From Pseudobdellovibrionaceae bacterium (GTDB lineage Bacteria; Bdellovibrionota; Bdellovibrionia; Bdellovibrionales; Bdellovibrionaceae): a stretch of DNA of 64,000 nucleotides. Positions 48,001 through 57,064 of this stretch are shown piece after piece (the first letter of the stretch is position 1; the number at the start of each line of letters is the position of its first letter). The notes beneath the pieces are model-generated. The model saw only the letters and a list, made by a program, of their open reading frames with translations, did no database searches and was not told the DNA's origin. A program made the position numbers and the translations under genes. The stretch covers positions 1 through 64,000 of the forward strand of contig JABWCN010000006.1 in NCBI GenBank assembly GCA_013359135.1, given 5' to 3'.

Positions 48001-51000
48001 ACCACAACGGTGAATGCTAATTTAAAAAGAACTAATCACACAAACCCATTGACTAACAAAGATGGATTAAGTGTTGGAATAATTTCTTTTGATTTTTTTG
48101 ACAAAAACTTTAAACCAATTTTTATTTCGCCTGTAGGTGCTTTAAATTTAACTGTTAATGAAGGTGATAGAATAAATGATTTCTTGATGGAAGTTAATGA
48201 TAATGAAAGTAATCCTGGATTTCCAAATGATCCTTATGACAGACATTCTTTCACAATCACTCCACAAGGCGGCACTACACCAAATGGTCAATTGCTTTTT
48301 TGTCGAGAAAAAGGTGACAGTCTTGTCAGTATTTCATCTCCTTCTTGTACCCCTTGCAACACCCCTATTTCTACAGATTATTGGGATTCTGCTAGGTGCT
48401 ATATTAGATTTTTTCCTAGCATTACTCACAACACTACAACTGATATTGATCAATCTTATACTTATGTTGTAACTGCTCAAGACAATAGCCCTCTTAACTT
48501 TGGTGAAGCTCATGATAATCAGCAAATTTTGACTATCAAAGTAACTGAAACTAACGATGCTCCCTATTTTACTGATAGCAGTTGGAACACAATTAGTTCT
48601 TCACAAGTATCTCCCTATGTCTGCGGGGGAACAAGCTGCGGAGATTTCGTAGAGAAAACAACTCTTGAATTTCCAGTCTACGCTATGGATACTGATAAAA
48701 ATTTAAATAATAAGTCGCTAACATTCAGCCTTGAGCCACAAGTGTATGACTTAACAACTAATCAATGGGTTACTCGGCCTTCAGGAATTGCGATTATCAC
48801 CGACGCCCCTATTTCAATAAATGCTTTTGGTGGTAATTGGGGCTCAAAATACCGCGCTAGGATAGCATGGACCCCTAATGACCAAGAAGCTAAATCACTG
48901 GCTGGTACTGGCTTCATCATTAAAGTCAAAGTCACTGATGCTGCCACCTCACCAAGCTCACCTCTTTCAGCGTATGCTTTTTACAAAGTAACAGTTAAAA
49001 ATATTAACAATCCTCCTAAATTAAAAACAGCTGTTTCCCTTACTGTAACAACAGACCAGTACTTTAAAAACACATCTGCGATTGTCTTGACAGACTCTGA
49101 CTTTAACTCTTTAGCAGCTCCAATTAATTTTACAACCTCACTAAGTTTGTGCAAAAGTGATACTACATTTAATTGCGCAGCTCCCTTGGATGGATGGCCA
49201 GATGAACTAAAGACCTATGATCCACTCTATATTAGAAATTCATCTGTGACCCAATGCCGCTCTGGCGCTAATTTAAATGCAACTTTAGCTTTACCTTACT
49301 TAACCAGACTTACATCAAGCTTTAATTCGGCTACTAAAGAAATTCAATACCCTTATCAATTTGAATGGTGCTCTCAACGCGGACACATTGGAAATTACAA
49401 TGTATATCTTCAACTTAACGATAATGGCGATAAAGACAGAAACAATCAAAGTTCTCCAAAACAGCAACTGATAAGTCCTTTAAGCCTAAATGTGGTAGCT
49501 CCCATTTTTTTCAAAAGTCCCAAAAAAAATGATAGCAATGTTGTTGTAAATGCACCCAACCAAGCTTTCATTGGTAAGCAATTTACCTATCAAACGCTGA
49601 TTTTAAACTCAAAAAAAGGGAATGTTAAATTCGAACTTTTAACTTATCCAAGTGGAATGACATTAGATAATAATCTGCTGGTAAAAAACGATACTAACTC
49701 TGCCATTGGTGTTGGTTTAAAATGGACTCCCACAGCGGAACAGCTTTCAACTGCAAATACAGCTACTTGGCACACTGTTAGATTAGCGGTTACTGACACA
49801 ACTAACGCTAACGAATCAGACTCTGTAACTTTTCAAATTCAAGTCAAAGACCCATTGAACCCAGTTCAAAGTAAACCAACGTTAACAAAAAATCCTAATC
49901 TTGCAGTTGTCACTGTTGATGAAAAGACTCACAATACTTTTTCAGTGTTAGCAACTGACTCAAATACTTCTGATCGTTTATTTTATTCTTGGTTTGTCGA
50001 TAATATTAAAAAATATGATGAAGGTTCAAGCTTTGACTACTTTCCAGGAATCAATGACTTTGGTCCACATACTATTCGTGTTGATGTTACTGATGGATAT
50101 TATACTGAAACAACGAGTTGGACTGTAAATGTCAGAAACACCGTTCCAAATATAGTTGATGCAAGTGTGCCTGACTTTAATTTAGCTACTTTCAACTCCT
50201 CTAAACTAGGAAAAACTATTACTAATCTTATTTGGGCTACTGAAGCTAAAGTTGAAACCAAATCAGGTAGTGATACATTTAATTCGATTCTTTTTAGTGG
50301 AAGTTACACCAAATCTGGAACTAATAATGAATTTGTCTATAATCTCAAGCTTAAAAATGGATCAATTAATCCAGCTCTCGCTTCTGGATCTACCGGCAAT
50401 CCACTATTAGCTGAGTCACTTCCTTGGAATGCTGGTCAAAAAACAAAGAGAATTTCTTACAAGCTTGGTGGTGGTACTGCTTTTAATATTCTACTCACCC
50501 CACTAGAAGATAGAGCTGGGTCTTTCACAACTGGATTAACAAATGCAGTTTGCTTGCCACAAGCTTTGACTATAACCACTTCTGGTTTTAATCCCTCACA
50601 TATCTGTTCTAATTCTTCTGATGCTGGATTGATTTATAAAAATGAAGACTCTTATGGAAATCTTGTTTCAGCCATTTATAAATTTGGTGGTATCTCTTAT
50701 GATATTTCAACAACAAAAGACTATAGAACTATTCAGTGGACAAACTCTGGATTACCAACAATTTTTTTTGATGCTACTTCAATTACAAGTTGTGGCTTTG
50801 CTGGATGCGGTAATGGTCTTCGTTTTGCCGGACTTGCAGTGAGTAGTAAATATCATAGAATTTATGCTTCAGTAAGAGATGTTGCAAACAGTATTAACAA
50901 ACTACTTGTTTTTGATTCATATCCCATAACAACGGGCTCAAACCCAGCTTTATTAGCTACTCTTAACATTAGTGATGGTATTGATCCTGATAATAAAGCC

Positions 51001-51399
51001 TCAGACCTTGTGCTAGTAAACGATACCGTTAATGGCACAAGCATTGATCAACTCTATATTTTACTTCCAGGCACTGGAGGACTAGCTATTTTACCTGACA
51101 GAACTATTACTCCAGTTGTTACTGATATAACTTTTATAGGAAACACAGGGTCCATTGGAAAATCACCAACAGATGGTGCAAACTCTGGTAGAAGATTAGT
51201 TTATAATACAACTTCAAAACTACTTTATGGACTAAGTAAAGATTCTAATCAGGTCTTTAGTGTAAATGTCTACAACAACACTTTTCAGGTACAACCATTA
51301 ACCGTAAGTGGAGGTTTAGACTCCATAATATCATTCAATAACGACCAGTCAGTTTATGGTGTTAGTCGCACCTTGGGCCAGATTTTTAAATTAAAGTGA
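45046..51399 (+). CDS. giant Ig/cadherin-like lipoprotein
   Basis: A 2117-residue lipoprotein starting at a TTG with GGGGG just upstream (MKAVKKYLFFIFLIVS..., lipobox LLVTSC). The body is beta-rich, with many repeats of about 100 residues joined by cadherin-like linkers: EDINSPPDI, ETNDAPYF, KNINNPPKL and NEGDRINDF. Paired cysteines are scattered through the repeats. The last 350 residues look like a beta-propeller of the NHL/YVTN sort (LYGLSKDSNQVFSVNVYNN). No enzyme motif is seen. It is probably a long extracellular or periplasmic fibre and lies 21 bases after the second FG-GAP gene. Confidence 0.8.
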   Translation: MKAVKKYLFFIFLIVSTLLVTSCKKDSSSPIVLPPGTEVTYSTNDYVSLSQAYYKVELQQYNSLDKTFNTLSDITPKVNLDLGQNVSYVLPKDKNTAGIFLIKVNLSRQPLNFEAFVVPGRTTFPSMATTLAVELIKKYSNKSIDTYREDTVIAIENFIKEYILTQNNKYTEIKDQTLEVQYKFMKNGLSSNYDFLSLLKDYEINFSFNDNGIVSSAPFPFSFKNNFPSLDMSNSTPVSKIYYGIEKQEVLIRGQGIDLDNDFLIYRWSLEGAPMKTLEKTEFRWTPDYDGFRATPYVVSLVITDGSKEQALKWNVQIANFNRLPKVSSDCPKEIKENQTVKCKISAVDFDSEATNISLRDTGVNSRATINSLKTDDSTRVIKINNTTSVDFEFTPNNKDALARSAYFQFEVEDAGGGTSNFPLAFSIEDINSPPDIVGTYTEITPDKDHEWDYCALENPDGGLIPFDFSIKVQDPDNITATADGGFDIISTPRLGGSLSCSGDGCVEAITCPAGIISTPQEQYFCYRWKASESKKTGTLSFTFKDDHGGTSELRQISLVASDRNEKPCVRDIPGAYGRSLSLNQNQYDYTLNADDFDLDVPFVSITSNQSSNSSDVYPFLYDSNTSKPLIFRKKYFGNTLNKAHYRTRFTDLNTPGGAKVNLRVNYQSPYSGVVKFYRSTTFSSDVTIPQDFPIETNAGLLPTLHYKYKTAQTVTMEKDDLEVWVPVTVYDQTIAVNKLNSIKPTTIDGISVTTAGLSVTNSSPITDFGTITISRVSTATSLSLPKYMEFFSSDESIPSNSTMHFYNFAKVDFAVGQSSATVSVSAFKNHLTHSFSSSNTLSVNKNFIPYIDFGITSAIGTPQNEMILGSTLSDNSIKVSYENLYNYTNFSLNPINGSANRSLTVTAEDSFTLSQNSILKDQNGDQYKLVGTDLTLFGTRQLQRLGSATNPLSTAITLTAASTIFNSLNNTKYVLDQDINFPANTTTVNANLKRTNHTNPLTNKDGLSVGIISFDFFDKNFKPIFISPVGALNLTVNEGDRINDFLMEVNDNESNPGFPNDPYDRHSFTITPQGGTTPNGQLLFCREKGDSLVSISSPSCTPCNTPISTDYWDSARCYIRFFPSITHNTTTDIDQSYTYVVTAQDNSPLNFGEAHDNQQILTIKVTETNDAPYFTDSSWNTISSSQVSPYVCGGTSCGDFVEKTTLEFPVYAMDTDKNLNNKSLTFSLEPQVYDLTTNQWVTRPSGIAIITDAPISINAFGGNWGSKYRARIAWTPNDQEAKSLAGTGFIIKVKVTDAATSPSSPLSAYAFYKVTVKNINNPPKLKTAVSLTVTTDQYFKNTSAIVLTDSDFNSLAAPINFTTSLSLCKSDTTFNCAAPLDGWPDELKTYDPLYIRNSSVTQCRSGANLNATLALPYLTRLTSSFNSATKEIQYPYQFEWCSQRGHIGNYNVYLQLNDNGDKDRNNQSSPKQQLISPLSLNVVAPIFFKSPKKNDSNVVVNAPNQAFIGKQFTYQTLILNSKKGNVKFELLTYPSGMTLDNNLLVKNDTNSAIGVGLKWTPTAEQLSTANTATWHTVRLAVTDTTNANESDSVTFQIQVKDPLNPVQSKPTLTKNPNLAVVTVDEKTHNTFSVLATDSNTSDRLFYSWFVDNIKKYDEGSSFDYFPGINDFGPHTIRVDVTDGYYTETTSWTVNVRNTVPNIVDASVPDFNLATFNSSKLGKTITNLIWATEAKVETKSGSDTFNSILFSGSYTKSGTNNEFVYNLKLKNGSINPALASGSTGNPLLAESLPWNAGQKTKRISYKLGGGTAFNILLTPLEDRAGSFTTGLTNAVCLPQALTITTSGFNPSHICSNSSDAGLIYKNEDSYGNLVSAIYKFGGISYDISTTKDYRTIQWTNSGLPTIFFDATSITSCGFAGCGNGLRFAGLAVSSKYHRIYASVRDVANSINKLLVFDSYPITTGSNPALLATLNISDGIDPDNKASDLVLVNDTVNGTSIDQLYILLPGTGGLAILPDRTITPVVTDITFIGNTGSIGKSPTDGANSGRRLVYNTTSKLLYGLSKDSNQVFSVNVYNNTFQVQPLTVSGGLDSIISFNNDQSVYGVSRTLGQIFKLK

Positions 51400-51442
51400 T
51401 TCCATATAGAAGTCATTATTAACTTCTTTTAGAATTATAAGT

Positions 51443-52003
51443 ATGACGTGGATTTTATTTATTATACCAATGATTGTGCTTTACACTCTAACCGCATTCT
51501 TAAATAAGTGGCCTGTGCAGAGCCTCTGGGTTTTGTTAGTTATGCTTGCGGGACCAATTTGGATGTTTATATCTGAAAGCTTTCCTGGCTTTTTTAAGAA
51601 CCTTCGATCTAAAACAAATTTTATTTTTTATCTGCAAAAATCTTCAAAAAAAAAGGATTTAGAAATTGCTAAATTAAAAAATAAAATTGTGGAATTAAAT
51701 GAAGAACTTGACGGAATTCATAAAATTTGGACTCAATCTAACAACGAAACAACATTTAAAAAATCGACGAAAAATCAACAAACTAACGAACACTTCGAAG
51801 ATTCACAAACTCAAGTTTCTAATAAGCTGCTAGAAATTGTTTACAGCCCAATAAAATCAAGATCTGATTCTATGAAAAATGATTTTGTTTTAAAAAACGA
51901 AGACATTCTTGAAATTGACACCTATGAATTCTTAAGTGATCTTCCTAAAGAATATCACTTGCACTCAAAAGAAGAAAAGAAACCAGAAGAACCTTCTCTT
52001 TGA
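51443..52003 (+). CDS. small membrane protein with coiled coil
   Basis: A 186-residue protein: two membrane helices at about residues 3-20 and 27-46, a coiled-coil stretch (LEIAKLKNKIVELNEELDGI), then a charged tail that is probably disordered. It is the last gene of the plus-strand operon. Its last 49 bases overlap the end of the convergent 392-residue gene. No family recognised; it may be an inner-membrane assembly factor of the neighbouring machine. Confidence 0.6.
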   Translation: MTWILFIIPMIVLYTLTAFLNKWPVQSLWVLLVMLAGPIWMFISESFPGFFKNLRSKTNFIFYLQKSSKKKDLEIAKLKNKIVELNEELDGIHKIWTQSNNETTFKKSTKNQQTNEHFEDSQTQVSNKLLEIVYSPIKSRSDSMKNDFVLKNEDILEIDTYEFLSDLPKEYHLHSKEEKKPEEPSL

Positions 52004-53133
52004 AGAAAAACATATCCTTGTTTTGGAGAGTAAAAATTAAGATCTAATTGAATAAATTTTTTCTTAAAAAAATTACGATAAAGCGGTATCTTTCTAATGG
52101 CACTATTTTTTAAGTCAAACATTTCAATCTTATCTTTTGATAAAAACCCACCTGTTGTATAAATCAAAATACTATCCATAGAGCTTAGCGCTTTAATTTG
52201 GACTATGTTTTCGTGAGCTAAATTTTCAAAAAAGCTAGAGCTTACTTTATCAAGTATAACTTCACTTTGATCGACGACATTAGTAATAAAGATATTTTTT
52301 AAGTCTGTATATAAAAAGGCTTCATTTTTTTCATCTTTCATTGTTAAAAATACAGAGCTTTTAGTTTTTATTCTTGGAATAAAATCTTGGCCATAGGAAT
52401 ATATCCATCCAGGTTTATTCGTCTTAAAAACAAACAACTGATTTTTAGAACTTTCTATGTTGTAGACATCTACTTGGTTAGCAAGCTCGTGTTCACAGCT
52501 TGAGACTAGCAAAGATCCTTGATCTACAATAGTGTATATCTTTTCTGCATCAACAATACCTGAACTCATTGTTGCGCCGGAGAATTTATTAGCATCATAA
52601 AATCCAAGAATATTTCTTTGATAATCATATACAAATAAATGATTACCAAAGCTGAATACTTTAATGTTTTTTATCTGACTGAGTTCTTTTCTACAGAGCG
52701 CAAGAGGTGCCCCCATCCTTAGTTCTTTTTGACTATTCCAAGTAAATGGGAATAACTTTTCATTATTAGCTTGCAGCAAACCTACTGGTGGTGAAAAAAA
52801 CTTTACATTGATATTTTCTTTTTGAGATAAACAGTTATAGTTTGGTTTTTCACAAGCTAATTTAATGTGAGATATATTGCTAGGTAAAAATTTTTCTGAG
52901 TTTATTGCCCAACTGTAAAGTCCCAGTTGAAAGTCTTTGGTATTATATTGAATAAAATATTTTGAGTCACTCCAAAGAGTCTTCTTATTTTCATCAAAAA
53001 CTGTATTGACTTTCCTTTCACATGCGACCACTTCTTTATCTGCTTCTTGCTCGCTAAGAATCATTGCGGCTAAGAAAATAATTACACTCACACCAGCAAA
53101 CAATAAGATAATTGCTACATTCCTTTTGGACAT
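51955..53133 (-). CDS. membrane-anchored periplasmic beta-rich protein
   Basis: A 392-residue protein with one N-terminal membrane helix (NVAIILLFAGVSVIIFLAAMI) and a large beta-rich periplasmic domain with six or more cysteines (e.g. IKLACEKPNYNCL and SSCEHE). Short repeated strands such as HLFVYDYQRNILGFYDANK suggest a propeller-like fold. No family recognised. It is the fourth gene of the MotA-like operon; its ATG overlaps the preceding TAA by one base. Confidence 0.6.
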   Translation of the reverse strand: MSKRNVAIILLFAGVSVIIFLAAMILSEQEADKEVVACERKVNTVFDENKKTLWSDSKYFIQYNTKDFQLGLYSWAINSEKFLPSNISHIKLACEKPNYNCLSQKENINVKFFSPPVGLLQANNEKLFPFTWNSQKELRMGAPLALCRKELSQIKNIKVFSFGNHLFVYDYQRNILGFYDANKFSGATMSSGIVDAEKIYTIVDQGSLLVSSCEHELANQVDVYNIESSKNQLFVFKTNKPGWIYSYGQDFIPRIKTKSSVFLTMKDEKNEAFLYTDLKNIFITNVVDQSEVILDKVSSSFFENLAHENIVQIKALSSMDSILIYTTGGFLSKDKIEMFDLKNSAIRKIPLYRNFFKKKFIQLDLNFYSPKQGYVFLQREGSSGFFSSFECK

Positions 53134-53891
53134 TACTTTCGACCTTTAAGCCCTGATAATTGGGATTTTACATACTGCTGTTGACTCACTTCAAGAATCT
53201 TAGAGTTTTTTTTCACATAATCAATGAGTCTTATTTTTGCATTAGTATCTTTGGTCTTTTGTAAATAATAAAAATAATCAGAGATCAAATCACTTCTTTT
53301 AGGTTTTACATAGGACTTTAGCGTTTTTTCTGTTTCACCCATCATAGGAACCCACTCAATCGAGGTATCAAGCCACAAAGATTTTTCATAAAGTTTTAGA
53401 TTACCATAAGTTTCACGAACTACTTTTTTTTGCTTCACATCTAACTCCAGCTTGCCAATAATTTTTGACAATAAAATTTTTCCTCGGGGTGACAAATCTT
53501 TATTCTGGTTAAGCTGCTCCAACAGTGGAGCCAGCAAAAAACCTCCCTTTTTACTATCAATTAATTTAGAGTCTAGACAAAATATCACCTGGGAGAGATA
53601 GCCTTCTAGTTCATTGGCTTTTAACTGAATATTCTTTAATTTGCTCTCAACTAATGGAATATTATTACTTTTTATTGCCTCTACGATTTCGCCAGAGGGG
53701 ATATTAATATTGGCTTTATTAAGACCTTGGTCTTCAGCGACTAAAGGATTTAAATTACGACTTTCATTATTTTTTGAGATTACAGAGTTTTTCTCAACAT
53801 TTTGGTTTTTCTGAGTTACTTGAAAATACCATATCCCGATAGCTAGTGTTAAAATAGCGACAATTTCAAAAATAATTTTTTTCTTTTTCAT
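53133..53891 (-). CDS. membrane-anchored periplasmic helical protein
   Basis: A 252-residue protein: basic start MKKKKIIFE, one membrane helix (IVAILTLAIGIWYFQV), a short disordered stretch and a helical C-terminal domain. No family recognised. Located 44 bases after the MotB-like gene and overlapping the next gene by one base; it is probably a stator- or complex-associated periplasmic protein. Confidence 0.6.
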   Translation of the reverse strand: MKKKKIIFEIVAILTLAIGIWYFQVTQKNQNVEKNSVISKNNESRNLNPLVAEDQGLNKANINIPSGEIVEAIKSNNIPLVESKLKNIQLKANELEGYLSQVIFCLDSKLIDSKKGGFLLAPLLEQLNQNKDLSPRGKILLSKIIGKLELDVKQKKVVRETYGNLKLYEKSLWLDTSIEWVPMMGETEKTLKSYVKPKRSDLISDYFYYLQKTKDTNAKIRLIDYVKKNSKILEVSQQQYVKSQLSGLKGRK

Positions 53892-53935
53892 TTTTTTTCT
53901 TCTTAAAACTTAAGTTAATTTTAAGAATCATGGTA

Positions 53936-54967
53936 CTATTTTTTCTCTACTTGTCCACTATCAATTTTTTTTAATTCTTTGGTTTGGCTTTCAACGCTTT
54001 GTACTTTTCTTTCAAGTTCTTCAGTTTTCTTAACAATTTTATCCATTTCTTTTACTGATTTTTCTAATTCTTTTGCTGCCTTCAATTTTTCATTCATTTC
54101 TTTATATCTTTGTTGTGCCTCTTCAATTTTTTTCTTAACTTCGGCTAGCTTATCATTACTTTTTTTAATTTCTTCTTTTGCTTCTTGGCTTTCTGGTGTT
54201 TCAGAACTAACTGTACGAAATCCTATTTTGTTCATCTCTTCCAAAGAAAGATTTCCGTCTGGTTTGAGTCTGATATTAATTACAACTCTTCTGTTTTTAA
54301 CTTTATTTTCTTGGATTGAATTACCGCTTGGATCTAAATGTGGAGCATTTGGTCTAGAGGAGCCATATCCAACAGCAGTAAACCATTTATCATCCATTCT
54401 ATTTTCGATAAATCTTCTTACGATACGTGATGACCTAGCCGTTGAAAGCTCCCAATTAGAAGGGAAATAAGCTGATTGTATCGCATCTATATCGGTATGA
54501 CCTTCAACTTCAATTTGTTCAACAGGCAACTTTTTGACTTCTGTGGCCACTTTGTCAATAACTTTTGCCGATAAAGGCGTTAGCTCTGCAGAGCCAGGGT
54601 TAAAAAGAATCTGACTTTCAAAATTCATCTGAATATAATTATCTTTGATCTTAATTTTAACTTGATCTTTAAACCCACCTTCGCCCATCATTTTAGATAT
54701 TTCTGCATCAAGAACTTTTTTTAAATTTGAAGCTCCTGGGTTTTCTTTCAAAGTTCCTCCAAAATACTTCACCAAATCTTTTCTTACGACTTCAAATTTA
54801 TCTTCATCAACTTTTGAAAAAGCATACATCAACACAAAAAAACCAAATAGCAGGGTCATCATATCAGCATAGGAAACCAGCCAATTTGACTCATCATGTG
54901 CCATATTAGAAGAACTGTGTTCTTCATGGTTATTATTACGTCTTGAAGCGCTTCTTCTAGGCTGCAC
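53936..54967 (-). CDS. MotB-like stator protein with C-terminal coiled coil
   Basis: I place the start at the GTG at 54967 (GGAGGAG six bases upstream), 11 bases inside the MotA-like gene; product about 343 residues. One membrane helix carries the ion-binding Asp35 in SYADMMTLLFGFF. Residues 120-235 form an OmpA-like peptidoglycan-binding domain (VEGHTDIDAIQSA, ELSTARSSRIV, NRRVVINI). Beyond it about 70 residues form a coiled coil (KLAEVKKKIEEAQQRYKEMN), which ordinary MotB proteins lack. Together with the MotA-like protein it should form an ion-driven stator anchored to the cell wall, here next to a FliF/FliG-like protein and not to flagellar genes. Confidence 0.87.
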   Translation of the reverse strand: MQPRRSASRRNNNHEEHSSSNMAHDESNWLVSYADMMTLLFGFFVLMYAFSKVDEDKFEVVRKDLVKYFGGTLKENPGASNLKKVLDAEISKMMGEGGFKDQVKIKIKDNYIQMNFESQILFNPGSAELTPLSAKVIDKVATEVKKLPVEQIEVEGHTDIDAIQSAYFPSNWELSTARSSRIVRRFIENRMDDKWFTAVGYGSSRPNAPHLDPSGNSIQENKVKNRRVVINIRLKPDGNLSLEEMNKIGFRTVSSETPESQEAKEEIKKSNDKLAEVKKKIEEAQQRYKEMNEKLKAAKELEKSVKEMDKIVKKTEELERKVQSVESQTKELKKIDSGQVEKK

Positions 54968-55766
54968 GCTTAGCTCCTCCAGATTCTGTTGAGTTTGTCG
55001 ATCCACGTAAACTTGGTGCTAAAAACGATTTTAGGTATTCTTCAATATAAGTAGGATGCTTTTTTTCCACTATCATTAAGACACCGTCTTTAATGATCTG
55101 CCTCATAACTTTATCCGAGGTTGATAGTGCTGCTAATTTTTCACTGATTGGAATTAAAATTAAATTTGCCACAACTAGACCATAGAATGTTGCAATCAAT
55201 GCCGTTGCCATAGCTGGACCTATCCTAGACTGAGCTCCGGGTTCACCTAGCGTTTGAAGTAATGAAATCATACCAAGCGTAGCACCCAAAAGACCAAAGG
55301 CTGGTGGGAATCTAGAAATCGTATGCCACACCTTTAGTTCGTCTTCATCTCGCTTTGTTTTTCCTTTAATTGCATTAGAAAGAATGTCATCTAACTCGTC
55401 TACATTGAATCCATAGTTACAAACCATCTGAACTGCGTCCCGAAGAAATGGATGTGCTTTTGGAGGAAGTAATGCTTCTAAACCTTTTGGATTTGTCCTA
55501 TATGTCTCAGAAAGTTTAACAACAAGACTGATAACACTTAAATAATCATCGCTCTCATTGCTTAAGATTTTCCTGACGAGAATTTTAAAAGCACTCGCCA
55601 AACGTTTAAAGGTAAAGCTGAGTAAGGCGACAGTGATAGTTCCACCCAAAACAATAACAATCCCGTGAACATCAGCAAAAATTTTAGGGTTTTTTGTGGA
55701 ATCAAGTATAGCGAAAGCAGCTATACTGAATGCGGCTATAATACCTAAAATACCAGCAAAATTCAT
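54957..55766 (-). CDS. MotA-like stator protein
   Basis: I choose the second ATG (55766), preceded by GGAG, over the ATG at 55778; about 269 residues starting MNFAGILGIIAAFS. Four membrane helices: two near the N-terminus and a pair near the C-terminus with FPPAFGLLGATLGMI and ALIATFYGLVVANLILIPI, which contain the prolines conserved in MotA/PomA. The cytoplasmic loop retains HPFLRDAVQM, which includes the Arg used for rotor contact. Forms the channel with the MotB-like protein. Its ion (H+ or Na+) cannot be decided. First gene of a four-gene operon. Confidence 0.88.
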   Translation of the reverse strand: MNFAGILGIIAAFSIAAFAILDSTKNPKIFADVHGIVIVLGGTITVALLSFTFKRLASAFKILVRKILSNESDDYLSVISLVVKLSETYRTNPKGLEALLPPKAHPFLRDAVQMVCNYGFNVDELDDILSNAIKGKTKRDEDELKVWHTISRFPPAFGLLGATLGMISLLQTLGEPGAQSRIGPAMATALIATFYGLVVANLILIPISEKLAALSTSDKVMRQIIKDGVLMIVEKKHPTYIEEYLKSFLAPSLRGSTNSTESGGAKRAA

Positions 55767-55835
55767 TTGATTCTCCATTCAAATTTTTAAATTTATCAAT
55801 TGACCTTTCGGCATTCTATTAAAACAATAAACTAG

Positions 55836-57050
55836 ATGAAGGACTATTTTCGGGTTTTTAGCCATCTTAGCAATTTTCTATTAATCTCATTTTGTTTTAT
55901 TTTTTTTCTTCAGGCTGAAGATCTTGCATTACTAAAGCAAAAAGCTTTTAGAATTCTTAAAGAAGAAAATGGTAACGTTATTCTATCTATTGGGGATCTA
56001 GCCCAAGGTCAAAAAATCCTTTTCGTCAGGCCTATTGAAGAGCTCCAAGAGTTTGAGGTTATTGCAAATGGTATCGTTAGTATCTCAAGTTCTAAAACAA
56101 GTATCGTGCGTCTAAATACGGACACCTTAAAAAAATTCCCAACTAAAACAGATTTTGCTGTTTTTCTTGGGCAACCTAAAAAATTTATCACTCCACCAGT
56201 CAAATCTGGTTTAGAGGGCTATAGTGCTGAATCTAATAATCCTGAAGATCCTGAGCCTGGGTTTATGCAAATGGGTTTTTCCTACGACCAAGGAAAGTTT
56301 TCATCAACATCTAGTAACCGAGCAAATTCATATAAATCTTTCTCCTATAAAGATTTTACTGGATTTCACTTTATATGGCACCCTGAGTTTCTACCAAATT
56401 ATGGCGCTGAATTTTCACACACAAGTATGGATATCCCTATCTACGACTATTTTAATTCATTAAAATCTTCGTCTCTCAGCTTAACCAGTTTGCGCGTTTC
56501 TTATCGAAATCGTGTCAAAGCAAATAAAATAAGATGGAAAATATTTTTACAATCAAACTATCAAGAGTTTAAAACAGAAAATGCTGATGAGTACGTGATT
56601 ACTTCTAATAATGCAGGTTTTGGATTTGGTGGGCAGATCGGCTACGAAAAGGGACAGTCTTTACTCACTTCAAAAACAAGTTTATGGGGACAACCTTTAG
56701 GAATTTACTTAGAGCTTTTTTACCAACCCACTCTCATCGTAATCGATGGTCCCTATATTCAAAGAGGCTCGGCCAGTGTTAGTTCTAACTTCACTACTTT
56801 TTCTCTTTTTTATATACATCAGTTCTATTATGATTTTATTCCTTGGTTTAAAAAGTATTTTTTTGAAATTAGATATACTACAAGTACATCAAATATTAAA
56901 TTTAATGGTAATACAAAAAATGTAAGCTCTAATTTTTATACTATTCCTGAGGGTGGTTCCTACAGTGAAAAAAATGATTATATTAGCGTCGTCTTTGGAT
57001 TAAAATTTGAAGATTGGTTTGGTCGATCACTTAAACCTAGAACCAAATAG
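55836..57050 (+). CDS. predicted outer-membrane beta-barrel protein
   Basis: A 404-residue protein with a signal peptide (FLLISFCFIFFLQA). A small N-terminal domain of about 100 residues (ILKEENGNVILSIGDL...) looks like an SH3-type fold; then, from about residue 145, alternating beta strands rich in aromatic residues, such as FHFIWHPEFLP and SLTSLRVSYRNR. It ends near FGLKFEDWFGRSLKPRTK without the usual terminal Phe. It is divergent from the MotA-like gene with only 69 bases between, and followed 14 bases later by the VWA gene. It may be the outer-membrane port of the machine. Confidence 0.65.
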   Translation: MKDYFRVFSHLSNFLLISFCFIFFLQAEDLALLKQKAFRILKEENGNVILSIGDLAQGQKILFVRPIEELQEFEVIANGIVSISSSKTSIVRLNTDTLKKFPTKTDFAVFLGQPKKFITPPVKSGLEGYSAESNNPEDPEPGFMQMGFSYDQGKFSSTSSNRANSYKSFSYKDFTGFHFIWHPEFLPNYGAEFSHTSMDIPIYDYFNSLKSSSLSLTSLRVSYRNRVKANKIRWKIFLQSNYQEFKTENADEYVITSNNAGFGFGGQIGYEKGQSLLTSKTSLWGQPLGIYLELFYQPTLIVIDGPYIQRGSASVSSNFTTFSLFYIHQFYYDFIPWFKKYFFEIRYTTSTSNIKFNGNTKNVSSNFYTIPEGGSYSEKNDYISVVFGLKFEDWFGRSLKPRTK

Positions 57051-57064
57051 ATCTGAAAGGTCTT

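Noticed and set aside
53979-54470. 163-codon plus-strand frame opposite the MotB-like gene
   Set aside because: It is the antisense of the lysine/glutamate-rich coiled coil, which gives Leu/Ser/Phe-rich nonsense; the MotB-like frame is the real one.
54968-55006. Longer start for the MotB-like gene at 55006
   Set aside because: It would give a 50-base overlap and has no ribosome site, while the GTG at 54967 has GGAGGAG at the right distance.
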